In this document: positions 61,172 through 64,000 of the stretch, piece by piece | Layout of the letters: every line of letters begins with the position of its first letter | Position numbering within the stretch: the first letter of the stretch is position 1 | Assembly (NCBI RefSeq): GCF_037101375.1 | Contig: NZ_AP029019.1 | Span: 3,081,001 to 3,145,000, forward strand | Reading direction: 5' to 3' | DNA: 64,000 nucleotides | From: Acidovorax sp. DW039 | GTDB lineage: Bacteria; Pseudomonadota; Gammaproteobacteria; Burkholderiales; Burkholderiaceae_C | Program-made: the position numbers and the translations under genes | The notes under the pieces: model-generated | Databases searched by the model: none | What the model was told of the DNA's origin: nothing | What the model saw: only the letters and a program-made list of their open reading frames with translations

Positions 61172-62374
61172 TCAGCGCTTGTTCCGGATCGGAACGTTCA
61201 TCTCTTCGGGTTTGATCTCGCGCACCAGCTCGGGCACGCCCCAGGCAAAGGCCGGGTCCACCTTGATCTTGAAGTGGTACATGCTCTGCAGGGCCTGGTG
61301 GTCTTCCTTGCGGAAGGTCATCTTGCCTTTGGGCGTGTCAAAGCTCATGCCTTCCATGGTCTTGATGAGCTTGTTGGTGCTGGTCTCACCATTGGTGGCC
61401 TTGAGGGCGGTGACCAGCGCCATGGCCGAGGTGAAGCCCCCGGCGGTGAAGAAGTCTGGTGGGGCCTTGAACTGCTTGTAGTGGGCAGACACCAATGCCT
61501 CGTTCACGGGGTTCTTGGGAATGCCGAAGTAGTAGTACGTGGCCCCTTCCATGCCCGGGAAGGCCTTGTAGCTGGCCATGGCGGGCAGGATGTTGCCACC
61601 CGTGGCCACATCAATGCCAAAGCGCTTGGACAGCTCTTGCGCAGCCAGCGCGGCATAAGGTGGCGTGCCGCCAGCCCAGATCACCATCACCACCTTGCGG
61701 CCGCTCTGGTCCTTGAGCTTATCGACCACGCGCTGGATGCCTGCAGTGAAGTCGGTGGTGTTTTGCGGCAGGTACTCCTCGTGCACCAGCTTGGCGTTCT
61801 TGATGGCTTCCTTGAAGGCCTTCACCCCGTCGCGGCCAAAGGCATAGTCTTGCGCCAGGGTGACGATGGTGGTGCCCGCCTTGTCCACCGCCACGGCGTT
61901 GCTGATGGCGTCCTGGCTGCTGTTGCGGCCGGTGCGGAAGATGTACTTGTTCCACTTGTCGCCCGTAATGGCGTCGGCCACGGCGGGCTCTACCAGCAAG
62001 ATCTTTTTGTATTCCTCAGCCACAGGCAGCAGCGCCAGCGCCACGCCGCTGGAGGTGGGGCCCACGGCAATGTCGGCCTTGTCGTCCGAGTAGGCAGAGG
62101 CCAGCAGGCTCTTGCCCAAGTCAGGCTTGCCTTGGTCATCTTTCTCGATCACCACCAGCTTCTTGCCCGCCACCTGCATGGTGCCGCCGGTGGCGTAGTC
62201 CAGCCCCATCATCAGGCCGGTCTGGGTCTGCTTGCCATAGGCTTCCAGCGGGCCCGTCTTGCTGTAGATGTGGGCAATGCGGATTTCGCCAGACTGAGCC
62301 CAGGCGGGGGCTGCCAGGCTGGCAGCGAGAACGGTAACGGTAGCGGCGGCAGTGACCAGGGTGCGGCGTTGCAT
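61172..62374 (-). CDS. livK: Liv-type ABC transporter substrate-binding protein
   Basis: Periplasmic receptor of 400 residues. The signal peptide ends near APAWA-QSG. IRIAHIYSKTGPLEAYGKQT is the first lobe start, and ADIAVGPTSSGVALALLPVA and LAQDYAFGRDGVKAFKEA are family-like. The ligand-binding start differs from true leucine-binding proteins, so an aromatic or organic acid is possible. First gene of the operon, 34 bp after the sigma-54 promoter. Confidence 0.9.
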   Translation of the reverse strand: MQRRTLVTAAATVTVLAASLAAPAWAQSGEIRIAHIYSKTGPLEAYGKQTQTGLMMGLDYATGGTMQVAGKKLVVIEKDDQGKPDLGKSLLASAYSDDKADIAVGPTSSGVALALLPVAEEYKKILLVEPAVADAITGDKWNKYIFRTGRNSSQDAISNAVAVDKAGTTIVTLAQDYAFGRDGVKAFKEAIKNAKLVHEEYLPQNTTDFTAGIQRVVDKLKDQSGRKVVMVIWAGGTPPYAALAAQELSKRFGIDVATGGNILPAMASYKAFPGMEGATYYYFGIPKNPVNEALVSAHYKQFKAPPDFFTAGGFTSAMALVTALKATNGETSTNKLIKTMEGMSFDTPKGKMTFRKEDHQALQSMYHFKIKVDPAFAWGVPELVREIKPEEMNVPIRNKR

Positions 62375-62407
62375 GGCGGTTGTCTCCTGTGGTTATGCAC
62401 GCTGTAG

Positions 62408-62423
62408 TGCACATGCCGTGCCA
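62408..62423 (-). promoter_or_regulatory. Sigma-54 (-24/-12) promoter of the liv operon
   Basis: On the minus strand TGGCACGGCATGTGCA matches TGGCACG-N4-TTGCA with one mismatch and exactly ten bases between GG and GC. It is 34 bp from the livK start and faces it. Confidence 0.8.
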
Positions 62424-62529
62424 GCGGCGTCACAGGTTCACCACGCAGCCTAAGTGTTTGATTTGATTGGAAGTACGGCCCAACAGGTAACGATTGAGCC
62501 ACTTCATTGACTATTTTTAAGACAATTGA

Positions 62530-62557
62530 TTTGTCTGAAATTCAGACAAATGTCTGA
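62530..62557. promoter_or_regulatory. Probable enhancer site of the adjacent sigma-54 activator
   Basis: TTTGTCTGAA-N-TTCAGACAAA (62530-62550) is a perfect 10-bp inverted repeat. The next seven bases (TGTCTGA, 62551-62557) add a third half-site, forming a second palindrome TCAGACAAATGTCTGA with the middle one. It lies about 110-130 bp upstream of the -24 element and 3 bp after the activator gene. Confidence 0.7.
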
Positions 62558-62560
62558 TTT

Positions 62561-64000
62561 TTATTCAGGGTTTTCCAGACGTTCGTACAGGGTAGCGCGC
62601 GAAATGCCCAGTTGCCGCGCCGTGGCCAGCTTGTTGCCGCCATGGGCCTTGAGGGCTGCCGCGATGGCTTTGCGCTCCAGCTCGGCCACCTGCTGGGCCA
62701 GCGGGCGCAGGTAGCGCGCGTCGTCCTCGCCCGCGTCGTCGCCCAGCAAGGCGCCAGAGCCCGCGCCCTCCACGGGTGCAGGGGCTGCAGGCTCCACGCC
62801 CGCCTCGCGCAGCACGCGGGCCAGTTGGGCGGCGTCGATGGTGCTGGAGTCGCTGCGCATGGCAGCCTGTTCCAGCACATTGCGCAGCTCGCGGATGTTG
62901 CCGCGCCAGGGCTGCCCAGCCAGCAAGGCCATGGCGTCGGGCAACAGCTCGGGGGGCGCAATGCTGTTGCGCAGGGCCAGGTCTTCGCCCAGCGACTCGA
63001 CCAGCGCGGGGATGTCGCTGCGCCGGGCGCGCAGCGGGGGCACGCGCACAGGCAGCACATGCAGGCGGTAAAACAGGTCTTCACGGAATTGGCCCTCGCG
63101 CACCAGCGCGGCCAGGTCGCGTGAGGTGGCGGCAATGATGCGCACATCAAACGGCACCAGCTTGTTGCTGCCCAGCGGCTCGATCTCGCCTTCTTGCAGC
63201 GCCCGCAGCAGCTTGGCCTGCAGGCTTTGGGGCATGTCGCCAATCTCGTCGAGGAAGAGCGTGCCACCATCGGCCAGCTTGAACTTGCCGTCGCGCCCCT
63301 TACGGTCGGCACCGGTGTAGGCGCCGGGGGCCACGCCGAAGAATTCGGCTTCGAGCAGCGTGTCGGGCACGGCTGCGATGTTGACGCTGACAAAGGGGCC
63401 ACTGGCGCGGCTGGACGCGGCGTGGATGGCGTGGGCCAGCAGCTCTTTGCCCGTGCCCGTCTCGCCCAGCAGCAGCACCGGGCTGCTCGACTGCGCTGCG
63501 CGCCGCGCCTGGCGTTTGACCTCGGCAGCCGCCGGGCTGGAGCCGACGAAGCTGGCAAACGTGTATTTGGCCCGGCGCTGCCCATCGCCCAGACCAGCCC
63601 CCACCAGCGTGCGGCTGCGCTGGCTGGCCAGTTCGCGCCGGGCATCGTCCAGGTCGCGCTGCAGCAGCGCAAACTTGCTGATGAGGGGCTGCAGCGTGGT
63701 CTCGGGGTGGTCAAACAGCACGATGCCGATGGCGCCAATCACGCGGTCGGTCTCGTCGCGCAACGGGATGCGGCTGACCACAAAGGTGCCCGCCTTGTTG
63801 GTGAGCAGATCGATCAGCACAGGCTGCCCGGTCTCCAGCACGCGGCGCATCTGGGTGTTGGGAATGACCTCTTCCACCGTGCGGCCCACAAACTGGTCGA
63901 CCGACGAGAAGCCGAGGTCCGGCAAGAAGCGCTGGTAGCCCTCATTCACCCACACGATGCGGCCAGTGCGGTCCACCAGGAACATGCCCTGGCTGACGCT
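62561..64000 (-). CDS. PAS-containing sigma-54 activator (5' end outside the window)
   Basis: Enhancer-binding protein; 479 residues are visible and the N-terminus is cut by the window edge. It starts within a PAS domain (GMFLVDRTGRIVWVNEGYQR), then AAA+ with Walker A GETGTGKE, sigma-54 loop [25 protein letters not shown] and the sensor region [21 protein letters not shown]. The C-terminal Fis-type helix-turn-helix is NKLATARQLGISRATLYERL. It is upstream of and co-oriented with livK, with its likely binding site and a sigma-54 promoter between, so it should control the liv operon in response to a PAS-sensed small molecule. Confidence 0.93.
   Translation of the reverse strand, partial: SVSQGMFLVDRTGRIVWVNEGYQRFLPDLGFSSVDQFVGRTVEEVIPNTQMRRVLETGQPVLIDLLTNKAGTFVVSRIPLRDETDRVIGAIGIVLFDHPETTLQPLISKFALLQRDLDDARRELASQRSRTLVGAGLGDGQRRAKYTFASFVGSSPAAAEVKRQARRAAQSSSPVLLLGETGTGKELLAHAIHAASSRASGPFVSVNIAAVPDTLLEAEFFGVAPGAYTGADRKGRDGKFKLADGGTLFLDEIGDMPQSLQAKLLRALQEGEIEPLGSNKLVPFDVRIIAATSRDLAALVREGQFREDLFYRLHVLPVRVPPLRARRSDIPALVESLGEDLALRNSIAPPELLPDAMALLAGQPWRGNIRELRNVLEQAAMRSDSSTIDAAQLARVLREAGVEPAAPAPVEGAGSGALLGDDAGEDDARYLRPLAQQVAELERKAIAAALKAHGGNKLATARQLGISRATLYERLENPE

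Overview
The window is a high-GC chromosome segment of a betaproteobacterium, most likely a Comamonadaceae member close to Acidovorax. The order tRNA-Leu(UAG) then tig, several Bug/TctC-type orphan binding proteins, and six copies of a short GCGCTT...AAGCGC hairpin repeat that I associate with Acidovorax/Comamonas relatives all point that way. No phage, insertion sequence, CRISPR array or rRNA is visible. One gene near 27.2-29.5 kb stands out by lower GC.

Layout. 0-5.6 kb: 5' part of trigger factor, tRNA-Leu and an RND efflux pair behind a TetR-type operator. 5.6-11.6 kb: squalene genes hpnC and hpnDE, split by a serine dehydratase and a glutamate-type binding protein. 11.8-15.2 kb: a large PAS-GGDEF diguanylate cyclase behind a palindrome-rich leader. 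15.3-19.7 kb: a tricarboxylate-sensing set (TctC receptor, TctD/TctE-like two-component pair, second TctC receptor) with no TctAB permease. 19.7-27.0 kb: housekeeping genes (CNNM/CorC-like protein, DUF2788, DUF2189, HAD phosphatase, ferrochelatase, Lon-related protease). 27.2-29.5 kb: a solitary NERD nuclease-SF1 helicase-zinc ribbon protein, the best candidate for a poorly described (possibly antiphage) function. 29.7-31.4 kb: lipase-like hydrolase and GST, followed by REP-like inverted repeats.

31.8-37.4 kb: a sigma-54 controlled aromatic alcohol/aldehyde module. A XylR/DmpR-type activator is divergent from an aldehyde dehydrogenase, a coniferyl-alcohol-type SDR and an outer-membrane channel; a -24/-12 promoter and a XylR-like upstream site lie between. 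38.9-46.0 kb: a tightly overlapping seven-gene operon of light-response type with three different photolyase/cryptochrome proteins, a DUF2256 zinc finger, a renalase-like FAD oxidoreductase, a lipocalin and an SDR. A TGCCC microsatellite covers the ribosome-binding region of one photolyase. 46.4-54.1 kb: LysR regulator divergent from pirin across a perfect palindrome, then isochorismatase-type hydrolase, XapX, amidohydrolase with a Cys/His-rich tail, DoxX, MFS exporter and DUF2789.

54.1-64.0 kb: livKGFHM transporter genes followed in the same direction by a 3-hydroxybutyrate-oligomer hydrolase and an alpha/beta hydrolase. They lie behind a near-consensus sigma-54 promoter and a three-half-site palindrome next to a PAS-sigma-54 activator that runs off the window end. 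This looks like one enhancer-controlled uptake and breakdown unit.

All functional calls are from motif recognition by eye; no database search was run.
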